Shown here piece by piece: positions 1-9,038 of a stretch of 35,324 nt of DNA. The notes below the pieces were generated by a model. That model did no database searches and was not told the origin of the DNA. It saw only the letters and a program-made list of their open reading frames with translations. The position numbers and the translations under genes were made by a program. The stretch spans positions 1-35,324 of the forward strand of contig JBATSB010000155.1 in the NCBI GenBank assembly GCA_049293015.1. The letters run 5' to 3'. The first letter of the stretch is position 1; each line of letters starts with the position of its first letter. The DNA comes from UBA2330 sp049293015. GTDB taxonomy: Bacteria > Bacteroidota > Ignavibacteria > Tepidaquicellales > Tepidaquicellaceae.

Positions 1-1477
1 ATTCAATGATGCGCTGGAAGTAACTTCAAGATATTACGTAGATGATGTCGATTCGCAAAAACTAACAGAAGACGCTATCAAAGGAATGCTGGAAAGTCTG
101 GATCCTCATTCTGTTTATATTTCAGCTGATCAGCTAAAAAGAGTAAACGAAGATTTCCAAGGAAGTTTTGAGGGGATTGGAGTTGAGTTTGATATTGTAA
201 ACGATACACTTACAATTGTATCACCAATCAGCGGCGGTCCTTCGGAGAAACTTGGAATTCAGGCAGGCGATAAGATTGTAAAAATAGACGGAATAAACAG
301 CGTCAAAATTTCCAGGGAAGATGTGCCAAAGAAACTTAAAGGACCCAAAGGAACAAAAGTGAATGTGACAATAGTAAGAGCCGGATTACCTGATGAGCTT
401 GAGTTTGAAATTACCAGAGATAAAATTCCTATCTATAGTGTCGATGCATCATTTATGTATGATGATGAAGTTGGTTATGTAAAAGTTTCTAGGTTTTCAG
501 CAACGACATACGATGAATTCATGAAAGCAATGGGGGATCTTAAAAATCAGGGTATGAAAAAAGTAGTACTAGATCTTAGAGGAGATCCGGGCGGATATCT
601 TGATCAGGCATTTAAAATGGCAAGTGAATTTATTCCTGCCGGTAATAAAATTGTATATACAAAAAGCAGGATAAAGGATTTTAATGAAGAATATGTATCA
701 GAAGGCGGAAAGTATAATGATATTCCTTTGGTAGTACTTGTAAATGGAGGTTCGGCATCTGCCAGCGAAATCGTTTCAGGTGCAGTTCAGGACTGGGACA
801 GAGGACTAATTGTAGGTGAAACTACTTTTGGGAAAGGACTTGTGCAGAGGCAATTCGATCTGCCTGATGGATCAGCTTTTAGAGTTACTACTGCAAGATA
901 TTATACACCATCTGGAAGACTGATTCAAAAAAGTTATGACGGAAGTATGTATAAAGAAACTGCAAATGCTGATGTGGAAGGCGATAATATTGAACATTCG
1001 AATGACATTCAGGATTCAGCAAGACCAGAATATACTACTTTTGGCGGAAGGAAAGTATTTGGCGGAGGCGGAATTACTCCAGATTATATAATCAAGCTTG
1101 ATACTCTGACAGATTATTCTGTACAACTCAGAAGATTAAATTTATTTTACATTTTCACTGAGAGATATATGGGAGCAAACAGAAGCAATATAGAATCAAA
1201 ATATAAAACTGCTGATGAATTTAAAAACGGATTCATTGTAGATGATGGAATGCTAACTGATATGAAAAATATGGCTGCTGAAAAAGATGTAACATTTAAT
1301 CAGGAAGAATATAATAAAGACTTAGATTTTATAAAAACTTCAATAAAGTCACAGATAGCAAGAGATCTTTGGGGAAATAACGGGACTTATATTGTTTGGC
1401 TTGAGAATGATGAACAATTCTTAAAAGGAGTTTCATTATTTGAAGAATCGATCAAGCTAGCAAAGTTAAAACAATAA
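1..1477 (+). CDS. S41 family C-terminal processing peptidase (CtpA/Prc-like), 5' end cut by window
   Basis: This is a periplasmic serine protease of the tail-specific/C-terminal processing family, which degrades or trims envelope proteins from their C-termini. The reading frame is open from base 2, so the first visible ATG (86) is internal; the residues before it already resemble the family N-terminal region. A PDZ domain follows (LGIQAGDKIVKIDG, about bases 180-430), then the S41 core. The Ser/Lys dyad is intact: the serine of SASE (codon 758-760) and the lysine of FGKG (codon 833-835) are exactly 25 residues apart, the same separation as in E. coli Prc (S430/K455). The stop is TAA at 1475-1477, and a DUF3108 gene follows 8 bases later, suggesting co-transcription. 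The signal peptide is off the left edge. Family assignment is secure; the substrate is unknown. Confidence 0.95.
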   Translation, partial: FNDALEVTSRYYVDDVDSQKLTEDAIKGMLESLDPHSVYISADQLKRVNEDFQGSFEGIGVEFDIVNDTLTIVSPISGGPSEKLGIQAGDKIVKIDGINSVKISREDVPKKLKGPKGTKVNVTIVRAGLPDELEFEITRDKIPIYSVDASFMYDDEVGYVKVSRFSATTYDEFMKAMGDLKNQGMKKVVLDLRGDPGGYLDQAFKMASEFIPAGNKIVYTKSRIKDFNEEYVSEGGKYNDIPLVVLVNGGSASASEIVSGAVQDWDRGLIVGETTFGKGLVQRQFDLPDGSAFRVTTARYYTPSGRLIQKSYDGSMYKETANADVEGDNIEHSNDIQDSARPEYTTFGGRKVFGGGGITPDYIIKLDTLTDYSVQLRRLNLFYIFTERYMGANRSNIESKYKTADEFKNGFIVDDGMLTDMKNMAAEKDVTFNQEEYNKDLDFIKTSIKSQIARDLWGNNGTYIVWLENDEQFLKGVSLFEESIKLAKLKQ

Positions 1478-1485
1478 AATCAGAA

Positions 1486-2313
1486 ATGATTTTTAATATC
1501 TTAAGAAGAGGCTTCATTGCGGCAATTCTGATAATCGGAATAATTGCGAATGAAGCTTTTTCACAAGATAAAGTTTTTGAAACTGGGGAAGAATTAAAGT
1601 ATGAAATTTCATACGGATTCATAAAGCTCGGATATATGAAATTTGTCCTTACAAATACAAAAAAGAGCGGTAAAAAAACATTTTACAATGCAAGAATGGA
1701 AGTGAAAACCTATCCCGAAGTTCCTTTTATAACTGTGAATGATATTTTCGAAACCGAAATGGAATTCAGCGAAGTAGAAGATAAAAATGAATTAGAATTA
1801 TTCTCAAATAAATTTTTTGAAACGAATTTCAGAAACAGATCCATCACCCGCCAGGACTGCAAGTTTAATTATAAAAAAAACATAGTGAAATATTCAAAAG
1901 AAACTGATGGCGATCTTGAAATTGAAAAAGAGATTCCAATAAAAGAACATATCAGATACAGAGATGAACTTTCATGGCAGTATGAGTACAGATTAAATTC
2001 GTTTACAAATAAAAATTATAATATTCCTGTCTTTTCGGAAGGGGAAGGATCTTCAGTAAGATATTCTTATAATGTAAATAAGACAGTTATAAAAATTGAG
2101 AAAACGAATTACGAAATAGCTGTTATAAAAATGGAAGGAACATCAGATTTTACAGGAGTATTTGGGTTTAAAGGGGAGTTTTTGGTTCTTCTTTCAGATG
2201 ACGATTACAGAGTTCCGATAAAGGCATACTTTAATTCTTCACTTGGAAATGTAGTACTTGAATTAATAGAATACAAAAAAGCTAAATGGACTCCGCCACC
2301 ATTTTTGAAATAA
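1486..2313 (+). CDS. DUF3108 domain protein, exported (first of a tandem pair)
   Basis: The protein has 275 residues with an N-terminal hydrophobic signal peptide (about 10-25, cleavage probably near AFSQ), so it should be periplasmic. The mature part starts with a GEELKYEISYGFIKLG segment and ends with a GVFGFKGEF...SDDDYRVPIKA stretch, typical of DUF3108, a beta-rich family of unknown function common in Bacteroidota and Chlorobi genomes. It begins 8 bases after the S41 protease stop and its 3' end overlaps the upstream extension of the next gene, so the three probably form one transcript. The neighbouring gene is a diverged paralog with the same start and end motifs. Biochemical role is not known; an envelope function is inferred only from the signal peptide and the neighbours. 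Confidence 0.85.
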   Translation: MIFNILRRGFIAAILIIGIIANEAFSQDKVFETGEELKYEISYGFIKLGYMKFVLTNTKKSGKKTFYNARMEVKTYPEVPFITVNDIFETEMEFSEVEDKNELELFSNKFFETNFRNRSITRQDCKFNYKKNIVKYSKETDGDLEIEKEIPIKEHIRYRDELSWQYEYRLNSFTNKNYNIPVFSEGEGSSVRYSYNVNKTVIKIEKTNYEIAVIKMEGTSDFTGVFGFKGEFLVLLSDDDYRVPIKAYFNSSLGNVVLELIEYKKAKWTPPPFLK

Positions 2314-2327
2314 TTAAAATCAGTAAA

Positions 2328-3143
2328 GTGAAATTTCAATTTGTAAATAAAAAATCCGGATATTCGAAAATTTTAATTTGGTGTATTATTTTATTATCGA
2401 CTATTTCTTCTTTTAATGTTGTTATGTCTCAGTCTAAAGTTTTACAGGTTGGGGAGGAGTTAAATTACACCGTTAATTATGGATTTATTGAAATCGGAAG
2501 TGTTACTATAAAACTTACTGGAAAGAAAACTGTTGGATCAAATGAAATTTATACTTCAACCTGTACAATGAGATCAAACAAAGGAATTCCCTTTGTAGAT
2601 CTGAACAGTAATTTTGAATCTGAAATGCTTTATAATGGAAATGATTTATATACTATAAGATTCAAAGCCACAGAAGTTAAAGATGATGGGAAAATGGAGA
2701 TCGAATATAAATTTCATTATGATTCTAATTATGTGTACGTTTTAAAAAATAATTTAGGAAATATTGAAATAGACAAAAATATACCATTCAATCAGAACGT
2801 TAAATTTCAGGACGGGCTCTCTTTGTTTTTTAAGTCACGGCTCAATTCATTTTCATCTGAAAATTTTATGATACCAGTATTTATGAATGAATCAGAAACT
2901 TCTGTCAATTATTATTTCAATACTCAAAAAGAAGAAGTATTTGTCCCTGTATTTGATGAAGATTTAAATTCTTTCAGATGTAACGGAGTAGCTAATTTTG
3001 AAGGAGTTTTTGGACTTAGCGGTGAATTTGCCGGTTGGTTTTCAGATGATGAAGCGAGAGTACCTCTAAAGTCTCAGATGAATGTGATAATTGGAAGTGT
3101 AACTCTTGAACTGAACAGTTTTAAAAGAAACGGGTGGCACTAA
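2328..3143 (+). CDS. DUF3108 domain protein, exported (second of a tandem pair)
   Basis: The open frame extends back to an ATG at 2286, inside the preceding gene, but the likely start is GTG at 2328. That gives a normal signal peptide: a basic N-region (VKFQFVNKKSGYSK) followed by a hydrophobic core and a MSQ/SK cleavage region, without the 14 extra acidic and polar residues in front. The mature protein carries GEELNYTVNYGFIEIG and GVFGLSGEF...SDDEARVPLKS, matching the upstream paralog motif for motif, so the pair looks like an old tandem duplication. Function is unknown. The 3' flank (3144-3363) is an AT-rich gap before lolA. The exact start is the main uncertainty; ATG 2286 would give a 28-base overlap with the previous gene. 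Confidence 0.8.
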   Translation: MKFQFVNKKSGYSKILIWCIILLSTISSFNVVMSQSKVLQVGEELNYTVNYGFIEIGSVTIKLTGKKTVGSNEIYTSTCTMRSNKGIPFVDLNSNFESEMLYNGNDLYTIRFKATEVKDDGKMEIEYKFHYDSNYVYVLKNNLGNIEIDKNIPFNQNVKFQDGLSLFFKSRLNSFSSENFMIPVFMNESETSVNYYFNTQKEEVFVPVFDEDLNSFRCNGVANFEGVFGLSGEFAGWFSDDEARVPLKSQMNVIIGSVTLELNSFKRNGWH

Positions 3144-3336
3144 TTAAAAATTTTATTTACTCCGTTCATTTTTGTTAGATATTTTTTATTAATTCGGAAC
3201 AAATTATAATAACTTGGTTATAAGGGAATTGAATTGATCAATTTTAAAATAATTATCTTATTATAATTAATGATTTTGAAAATATTAATCTTAAAGTAGG
3301 ATAATTATTTAAATTGAAAACCTTAATTATATTTAA

Positions 3337-3344
3337 TAATTTAT
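3337..3344 (+). promoter_or_regulatory. Weak candidate -7 element of a lolA promoter
   Basis: TTG at 3314-3316 is followed after exactly 20 bases by TAATTTAT (6 of 8 against TAnnTTTG, counting the free positions). It lies 20 bases before the lolA ATG. The match is poor and the region is very AT-rich, so this is tentative. The same gap holds a perfect 12-bp palindrome, AATTGATCAATT (3232-3243), of unknown meaning. Confidence 0.25.
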
Positions 3345-3363
3345 CAACTAACTAAATCCATTA

Positions 3364-3990
3364 ATGAAAATTTTATCAAAAATACTACTACTTCTTTTTA
3401 TAATTACAGTAAATTTTACTTATGCACAGGATGCACAGGAAATAATAAAGAAAGTACAGTCAAAATATGAAAATATTTCTGATGCAAAAGCATCATTTAC
3501 TGAAACTCGAAAAGGAAAAAGCGGTAAAGCCAACTCATCTTCCGGTACTATCTATATAAAGAAAACCAATAAGTACAGAATAGAAGCCGGTGGGCAGGTG
3601 ATAATAACAGATGGTGAAACTTCATGGTCATATTCACCAAAGAAAAAGCAAGTCGTTATTGATAATTACAAGGATGACGGAAGCACATTCTCACCTAATA
3701 AATTCTTATTTAATTATCCTGAAAATTTCTATTCCGATCTGCAAGGTGAAGAAAACATAAACGGCGTAGACTGCTATGTAATAAAGCTTTCGCCAAGAAG
3801 CAGTGGTTCGGTGAAAAGTGCAACAATTTGGATAGATAAAAAAGAAGATTTTATCAGAAAGATTAATATTGTTACTTCCGAGTCATCAAACACTTATTCT
3901 TTAAAAGATATTACTCTGGATTCAGGTGTCAGTTCTTCTAAATTCAGTTTCTCACCTCCAGATGGTGTTGAAGTAATTGATTTAAGATAA
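3364..3990 (+). CDS. lolA: LolA-type outer-membrane lipoprotein carrier protein
   Basis: The protein has 208 residues with a clean signal peptide (1-21, cleavage after TYA) and a LolA/LolB fold region for the whole mature part. Typical signs are an early KVQSKYENISDAKASFTET segment, SGTIYIKKTNKYRIE, then VIITDGETSWSYSPKKKQVVI, and NGVDCYVIKLSP. LolA shuttles lipoproteins through the periplasm from the LolCDE complex to the outer membrane. Length fits the family (about 200 residues). It stands alone behind a 220-base gap and ends in a strong intrinsic terminator (4021-4054), so it is probably its own transcription unit. Several genes in this window encode lipoproteins that would be its clients. 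Family is clear; Bacteroidota often have several LolA-like paralogs, so the precise role is less certain. Confidence 0.88.
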   Translation: MKILSKILLLLFIITVNFTYAQDAQEIIKKVQSKYENISDAKASFTETRKGKSGKANSSSGTIYIKKTNKYRIEAGGQVIITDGETSWSYSPKKKQVVIDNYKDDGSTFSPNKFLFNYPENFYSDLQGEENINGVDCYVIKLSPRSSGSVKSATIWIDKKEDFIRKINIVTSESSNTYSLKDITLDSGVSSSKFSFSPPDGVEVIDLR

Positions 3991-4020
3991 CAAATTTTTG
4001 GTATTAATATCTTAAAAATA

Positions 4021-4054
4021 AAGTTAAGCAGTTTAATAATTGCTTAACTTTTTT
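4021..4054 (+). terminator. Intrinsic terminator after lolA
   Basis: A perfect 10-bp stem (AAGTTAAGCA / TGCTTAACTT) with a 10-base loop is followed directly by a T run. It starts 31 bases after the lolA stop codon. Confidence 0.85.
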
Positions 4055-4075
4055 AATTTTATACATAGTTAATTT

Positions 4076-5119
4076 TTGAGCGACAAATTAAAAAAATATT
4101 TAAAGACAACAGTCTTATTTGCAATAACTTTTTTCTTTCTGTATCTTGCATTCAGAGGGAATGATTTCGGAGAGTTATATGAAGAATTAAAGAGTGCGAA
4201 TTATATTTATGCACTTGCCGGAGCATTTACCGGTGTAGTGATCGGAAGTTATATCAGAGCATTAAGATGGAGATATTTTTTAAATCCATTGAAAAAGGAA
4301 ATTCCAATGTACAACCTGTTTTCATCTACAATGATCGGCTATATGATGAACAGTATAATTCCAAGGACCGGAGAAATATACAGGCCGGTATTACTTGCAA
4401 ACAAAGAAAAAATTTCCAGGGCATCTGCTTTTGGAACAATACTTGTCGAAAGAGTTTTTGATGTTCTGACAATGCTTATATCATTTGGGATTTGTATAAT
4501 GTATTTCAAACAAAAATTATCCTCAACATTTGAAGGATACAATCTTGAAGCAATTTCATTATGCACGTTTATTTTTTTAGTTCTGTTTATTATAATTATA
4601 GTTGTAATACTTTTTAATCTGGAAAGATCAGAAGAGATAATAGAAAGGATCGCAATGAAATTTCTCCCCGAAAAATTTCATTCAAAAATAAGAAAAGTAT
4701 TTGTATCTCTCATTAATGGATTCCTTTTTATCAAATATCCAAAATACTATTTACAGATATTCTTATTGTCAGTTTTACTTTGGTTTTCATATGTCTGTTC
4801 TACTTATCTAACCTTTCTGGCATTTGATATGGATCTTAATCTGCTTGATGCAAATCTTGTTTTAACAATGATCACCTTTGCTGTAACAGTACCTTTGCCT
4901 GCAAACTCTGCAGGAATTTATCATTTCTTCTGTACGGCAACACTTGTGAATATTTATGGAATAAACAGTGAGACAGCATTTGGATATGCAACTGTGAGTC
5001 ACTTGCTAGGTCTGCTCAGCCTAATACTATTTGGAGCTTATTTTTTTCTGAAAGAAAACCTCACTTTTAAAAAAGCAAAAGAGTTTACAAAGTCAGAAAC
5101 TGAATCTGATACAGGCTGA
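4076..5119 (+). CDS. Flippase-like integral membrane protein (lysylphosphatidylglycerol synthase TM / UPF0104 family)
   Basis: The protein has 347 residues, with many hydrophobic segments (around 13-30, 40-60, 120-150, 165-185, 215-250, 260-280 and 295-325). Family marks include the early YLAFRGNDFGEL segment, SYIRALRWRYFLNP, MNSIIPRTGEIYRPVLLANKEK and a late TVPLPANSAGIYHFF, as in the AglD/MprF-N-type transmembrane superfamily. Members move or help move lipid-linked substrates across the inner membrane; the substrate cannot be told from the sequence. No cytoplasmic transferase domain is attached. Translation must start at TTG (4076), since no in-frame ATG precedes the conserved N-terminus. 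It follows the lolA terminator by 21 bases and converges with the DedA gene, with only 6 bases between stops. Confidence 0.85.
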   Translation: MSDKLKKYLKTTVLFAITFFFLYLAFRGNDFGELYEELKSANYIYALAGAFTGVVIGSYIRALRWRYFLNPLKKEIPMYNLFSSTMIGYMMNSIIPRTGEIYRPVLLANKEKISRASAFGTILVERVFDVLTMLISFGICIMYFKQKLSSTFEGYNLEAISLCTFIFLVLFIIIIVVILFNLERSEEIIERIAMKFLPEKFHSKIRKVFVSLINGFLFIKYPKYYLQIFLLSVLLWFSYVCSTYLTFLAFDMDLNLLDANLVLTMITFAVTVPLPANSAGIYHFFCTATLVNIYGINSETAFGYATVSHLLGLLSLILFGAYFFLKENLTFKKAKEFTKSETESDTG

Positions 5120-5125
5120 TAGAAC

Positions 5126-5761
5126 TCAGACTTCAGATTTTAGTTTAGTTTCTTTTCTGTGACTCAGATATCCAAGAATAACCGGTACAATAGATAAAAT
5201 TATTACACCGATAATTACGAATTCAAAGTTCTTTTTTATAAATGGAATATTCCCAAAAAAATATCCGAGTAAAGTCATAGAAGACACCCAGAAAATTCCT
5301 CCAAAAATATTGAAGGATACAAATTTTTTATAATCCATATCTCCAACTCCTGCTACTATAGGTGCGAAGGTTCTTGCAAACGGAACAAATCTGGCATATA
5401 TGATTGCTCTTCCTCCGTATTTTTCATAAAAATGTTTTGCTTTTACTAAATGGTCTTTGGCAAAGAAAAGTGATTTTTCTCTCTTGAAAATTTTAGGACC
5501 GGTCTTTTTACCAAACCAGTATCCGACCTGATCTCCAATGATGGCAGCCAGAATAAGCGAAACATTTAACACATAAATATCTAAATATCCCTGAGCAGCA
5601 ATCAAACCGGCAGTTAGTAAAAGTGAATCACCCGGCAGGAAAAACCCAACAAGCAAGCCAGTCTCAGCAAATACAATAATAATTAGAACTGTCAACCCGC
5701 CCCATTTTATGAGTCCTTCCAGGTCTTTGAGATTTGTAAAAAAATCTGAAATTAAATCCAT
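5126..5761 (-). CDS. DedA family membrane protein
   Basis: The protein has 211 residues with the usual DedA layout: an N-terminal hydrophobic segment, the re-entrant VGFFLPGDSLLLTAG motif (about 34-50), GDQVGYWFGKKTGPKIF (about 76-92), and RFVPFARTFAPIVAGVGDM (about 124-142), where the conserved arginines lie, then C-terminal membrane segments and a basic tail. DedA/VTT proteins are inner-membrane transporters, some of which flip undecaprenyl phosphate or phosphatidylethanolamine back across the membrane. The gene faces the flippase-like gene tail to tail, so the two are not co-transcribed, though both suggest lipid carrier recycling. A possible promoter lies just upstream on the minus strand (TTG-N18-TATATTTT), only weakly supported. 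Confidence 0.92.
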   Translation of the reverse strand: MDLISDFFTNLKDLEGLIKWGGLTVLIIIVFAETGLLVGFFLPGDSLLLTAGLIAAQGYLDIYVLNVSLILAAIIGDQVGYWFGKKTGPKIFKREKSLFFAKDHLVKAKHFYEKYGGRAIIYARFVPFARTFAPIVAGVGDMDYKKFVSFNIFGGIFWVSSMTLLGYFFGNIPFIKKNFEFVIIGVIILSIVPVILGYLSHRKETKLKSEV

Positions 5762-6058
5762 TAAAAGTTAAAATATAATTTGATTCGAAAGCACTCAATT
5801 TAGTGATATTGAAATTAAGAATAGTGTTAAAAATAATGATAATTTTCTTAAGTATTGTTTATCCACTTATTGTTAAAAATCATTAATGAAAATACAATTT
5901 AAAATATTTATATGTAAATAATTATTCTAATAAACATAGATGCTAACTTTAAGTAGCCAATAAGAAATTAAAATATAGAAATTCAACTTGATTGTTTTTA
6001 CAATTTCAATGAATTATATTTATCGTTAAAAATTACAATATCTTAACATTTATTTTAT
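5762..6058. other. AT-rich divergent intergenic region
   Basis: This 297-base gap separates the divergent DedA and oppF genes. It holds the candidate oppF promoter (5992-6022) and presumably the DedA promoter. I see no hairpin with a U-tract, no RNA gene and no plausible small ORF in the remainder. Confidence 0.6.
5992..6022 (+). promoter_or_regulatory. Candidate Bacteroidota-type promoter for oppF
   Basis: TTG (5992-5994), 20 bases, then TATATTTA (6015-6022), one base off the TAnnTTTG consensus of Bacteroidota housekeeping promoters. The implied start near 6026 leaves a leader of about 33 bases before the ATG at 6059. Confidence 0.55.
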
Positions 6059-7060
6059 ATGTCAGAAAATCTCATTGAGGTAAGGAATCTAAAAAAATAC
6101 TTCCCGATAAAAAAAGGTGTATTTTCAAAAACAATTGGTAATGTGAAAGCAGTTGATGATGTATCATTTACTATTAAAAAAGGTGAAACACTCGGACTGG
6201 TAGGTGAGTCCGGCTGCGGAAAGACAACTGTAGGAAGGACAATCTTGAGATTGATCGAGCCAACAGCCGGTGAAGTTTTTTTTCAAGGAAAAGATATTAC
6301 TAAGATCAGTGAGCAGGAACTGAAGACATACAGAAAAAAAATGCAGATTATTTTTCAAGATCCTTATTCTTCTCTGAACCCCCGTATCACTGTCGGCGGT
6401 ATGTTAAATGAGATTTTGAAATTCCATGAGATTGCAGAAGGGGAAGCTGCTGAAAAAAGAGTTGAGCAGTTGCTTGACACTGTTGGTCTGAGAAAAATTC
6501 ATGCCAGAAGATATCCACATGAGTTTTCAGGTGGTCAGAGACAAAGGATAGGAATTGCAAGGGCATTGTCGGTAGAGCCTGATTTTATTGTATGTGACGA
6601 ACCGGTTTCAGCACTTGATGTTTCAATTCAGTCACAGATCTTAAATTTACTACAGGACCTTCAGGCGGAGTTTGGAATTACTTATCTGTTTATTTCACAT
6701 GACCTTTCAGTAGTGGAACACATTTCAGACAGGGTATGTGTTATGTACCTAGGACAGCTTGTTGAGATGGCAAAAAGAGAAGAGCTTTATCTCGAACCAA
6801 AGCATCCTTATTCAAAAGCGTTACTTTCTGCTGTTCCATTACCTGATCCGAGAAATAAATCAAAGAGAATTATACTGACTGGTGATGTTCCGTCACCGGC
6901 AAATGTTCCATCGGGTTGTTATTTTCATCCAAGATGCCCAAAAGTATTTGGTGATTGTTCAATTATTCACCCGGTATTAGCCGGCAGTGAAAGTCATATG
7001 CAGAGCTGTCTGCTGTATCCCGAAAGCTATCCAAAAACTAAGGAAGAAAGAGCAGCATAG
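6059..7060 (+). CDS. Oligopeptide/dipeptide ABC transporter ATP-binding protein (OppF/DppF type)
   Basis: This is the cytoplasmic ATPase of a peptide importer. The 333-residue protein shows Walker A GESGCGKTT (about 49-57), a Q-loop in MQIIFQDPYSSLNPR, the ABC signature FSGGQRQRIGIARAL, Walker B FIVCDEPVSALD and the switch histidine in FISHDLSVVEH. The C-terminal oligopeptide_HPY region has a spaced set of four cysteines (GCYFHPRCPKVFGDC then SHMQSC), like the region that binds an iron-sulfur cluster in some Dpp ATPases. The LIEVRNLKKYFPIKKG start is typical of the F-type subunit, which normally pairs with a D-type ATPase; none is in the window. It begins the peptide-transport block and is followed by its own terminator, so the downstream binding-protein and permease genes are transcribed separately. 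Confidence 0.93.
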   Translation: MSENLIEVRNLKKYFPIKKGVFSKTIGNVKAVDDVSFTIKKGETLGLVGESGCGKTTVGRTILRLIEPTAGEVFFQGKDITKISEQELKTYRKKMQIIFQDPYSSLNPRITVGGMLNEILKFHEIAEGEAAEKRVEQLLDTVGLRKIHARRYPHEFSGGQRQRIGIARALSVEPDFIVCDEPVSALDVSIQSQILNLLQDLQAEFGITYLFISHDLSVVEHISDRVCVMYLGQLVEMAKREELYLEPKHPYSKALLSAVPLPDPRNKSKRIILTGDVPSPANVPSGCYFHPRCPKVFGDCSIIHPVLAGSESHMQSCLLYPESYPKTKEERAA

Positions 7061-7126
7061 TATGAATTACAGTACTTCCATTTGAAAAAAGAATTAATTT
7101 TAAAATTGAATTCAGATCATAATAAG

Positions 7127-7160
7127 ACGGCTATTTATCAAAATGGTAAATACCGTTTTT
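7127..7160 (+). terminator. Intrinsic terminator after oppF
   Basis: The stem ACGG(C)TATTTATC pairs with GGTAAATACCGT, with one bulged C and one G-U pair, across a 5-base loop. A T run follows at once (7156-7160). Confidence 0.75.
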
Positions 7161-7206
7161 AATTTTGGTATATTTTTTTATCCAATTATCTTGCGGTTAA
7201 ATAACA

Positions 7207-7238
7207 TTGTTACTTCAAACAAGTAAATAATAAATTTT
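7207..7238 (+). promoter_or_regulatory. Candidate promoter for the first binding-protein gene
   Basis: TTG (7207-7209), 21 bases, then TAAATTTT (7231-7238), 7 of 8 against TAnnTTTG. The implied leader is about 50 bases. The spacing is one base longer than in the other candidates here. Confidence 0.4.
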
Positions 7239-7295
7239 ATTATTGCAGCTTTGTTAATTTTTGAAATTTAAAAAAACTATAAACAAAATTATAGT

Positions 7296-9026
7296 ATGAA
7301 AAGAAAATACCTGATTGTATTAGCGGCACTAATGATTTTTGTATGCAGTTGCGGAAAAAAAGAAGAAGCGGTCCTGACCGATCTGCCCGGCGGAATAAAA
7401 GGAGGCGGAATCTATAAAATAAATGAGCTCGAAAATATAAGAAGTCTAGATCCTGCAGGAATTAGTGATGTCGTATCACATCATGTTGCCCATCAGATCT
7501 ATGACTTGCTCATCGACCTTGATACAAATCTTCATGTTAAACCAGATCTTGCAACTAGATGGGAAATCTCTGAAGACGGACTTCTCTATACTTTTCATTT
7601 AAGGAATGGAGTGAAGTTTCAGAATAATCAATGTTTCCCTGAAGGTAAGGGCAGAGAAATAAATGCTGCCGATATAAAATATTCATTTGAGAGAATATGT
7701 GATCCGAGAGCAGGTACACTTGGTTATGATTATTATAAAAATTATGTTGAAGGTGCGAAAGAGTATTACGAGGAAATTGCTTTAGCGAGAAAAGAATCAC
7801 GTGATATCATGATAAAAGAGGTAACAGGTTATATTGCAAAAGATGATTCTACATTTCAGATAAAATTAAAATCGGCTTTCGGTCCTTTTATATATTATGT
7901 TACACTTGCTTATTGCTACATCGTACCTAAAGAAGCTGTAGAATTTTATGGTAAAGATTATTTCCAAAATCCTGTCGGAACCGGACCATTTATTTTTGTA
8001 GACTGGAAACCGGATCTTGAACTGAATTTAAAAAAGAATCCGGATTACTGGGCTAAGGATGAAAATGGAAATCAACTTCCATATCTTGAAGGTGTGAAAT
8101 TTAAATTTATAAAAGAGCTTTCACAACAGATGCTTGAATTCCAAAACGGAAATCTTGACGAATGCTACAGAATTCCAAATGAATCTTTTAAAGAAGTTGT
8201 AACTCCTGAAAAAACACTTACTCCTAATTTTGCTAAATTCAGACTTCAGACAGTTCCTTCAATGGGATCACAGTATTATGGTTTCCTTATTACAGGAAAA
8301 ATATTTAATAATGAAAAAGTAAGACAGGCATTTAATTATGCAATAGACAGAGATAAAATTTTAAAGTTTGTTTTAAATGGACAAGGATATATGGGTGCTT
8401 TCCACGGACTTGTTCCTCCTTCCATGCCTGATTATGATATAGACAGAATAAAAGGATATGATTTTAATATTGAAAAAGCAAAACAGCTAATGACTGATGC
8501 AGGTTATCCGGATGGTAAAGGTTTTCCTGAAGCAGTTCTTCAGATCAATTCAGGCGGAGACAGAAATATTCAGATCGCTGAATCAATTCAAAATATGATT
8601 AAAGAAATTGGAGTAAATATGAAGCTTAATATAATGCAGTTCGCTCAGCATCTAGATAATGTAGATGCGGGAAGAGCTGATTTTTACAGAGCCGGCTGGG
8701 TAGGGGATTATCCTGATCCTGAAAATTTCCTGAATTTATTTTATGGAAAAAATGTGCCAAAGGATCCAAAGCAGATCAGCCCTATAAATTCAACAAGATT
8801 TCAGGATGCAAAATTTGATGAACTTTATGAAATGGGAATCTCTAAATCAGACATGAAAGAAAGGTATGAATATTATTATCAGGCAGAACAGATTGCTGTT
8901 GATAAAGCACCAATGATATTCATTTATTATGATGAGCATTACAGACTTTTGCAGCCCTATGTAAATGGATACGGTCTTGATCCTATGCATAGAGTGAATT
9001 TCAGGACACTCTGGTTAAACAGATAA
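7296..9026 (+). CDS. Peptide ABC transporter substrate-binding lipoprotein (SBP family 5), copy 1
   Basis: The protein has 576 residues with a lipoprotein signal (hydrophobic 5-16, lipobox ending in Cys19), so it should be anchored by lipid on the periplasmic side of a membrane. SBP_bac_5 (DppA/OppA) motifs run through it: YDLLIDLDTNLHVKPDLATRWEIS, LYTFHLRNGVKF, ADIKYSFERICDP, NPVGTGPFIFVDWKPD, NEKVRQAFNYAIDRDKIL and the C-terminal GWVGDYPDPENFLNLFYG. These proteins capture peptides and hand them to the permease pair. A glycine-rich GGIKGGGIYKINELEN segment directly after the lipid anchor is shared with the next gene. The two are close tandem paralogs, nearly identical over long blocks. The class is certain; the ligand is not readable, though the neighbouring NlpC/P60 gene makes murein peptides possible. 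Confidence 0.93.
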   Translation: MKRKYLIVLAALMIFVCSCGKKEEAVLTDLPGGIKGGGIYKINELENIRSLDPAGISDVVSHHVAHQIYDLLIDLDTNLHVKPDLATRWEISEDGLLYTFHLRNGVKFQNNQCFPEGKGREINAADIKYSFERICDPRAGTLGYDYYKNYVEGAKEYYEEIALARKESRDIMIKEVTGYIAKDDSTFQIKLKSAFGPFIYYVTLAYCYIVPKEAVEFYGKDYFQNPVGTGPFIFVDWKPDLELNLKKNPDYWAKDENGNQLPYLEGVKFKFIKELSQQMLEFQNGNLDECYRIPNESFKEVVTPEKTLTPNFAKFRLQTVPSMGSQYYGFLITGKIFNNEKVRQAFNYAIDRDKILKFVLNGQGYMGAFHGLVPPSMPDYDIDRIKGYDFNIEKAKQLMTDAGYPDGKGFPEAVLQINSGGDRNIQIAESIQNMIKEIGVNMKLNIMQFAQHLDNVDAGRADFYRAGWVGDYPDPENFLNLFYGKNVPKDPKQISPINSTRFQDAKFDELYEMGISKSDMKERYEYYYQAEQIAVDKAPMIFIYYDEHYRLLQPYVNGYGLDPMHRVNFRTLWLNR

Positions 9027-9038
9027 AATTATTTATAA

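Noticed and set aside
86..1477. ATG at 86 as the start of the S41 protease
   Set aside because: The frame is open to the left edge and the residues before the ATG already match the family, so this is an internal methionine of a gene cut by the window.
3232..3243. Palindrome AATTGATCAATT upstream of lolA as an operator
   Set aside because: It is a single short AT-rich palindrome with no second copy or regulator nearby; chance occurrence is likely.
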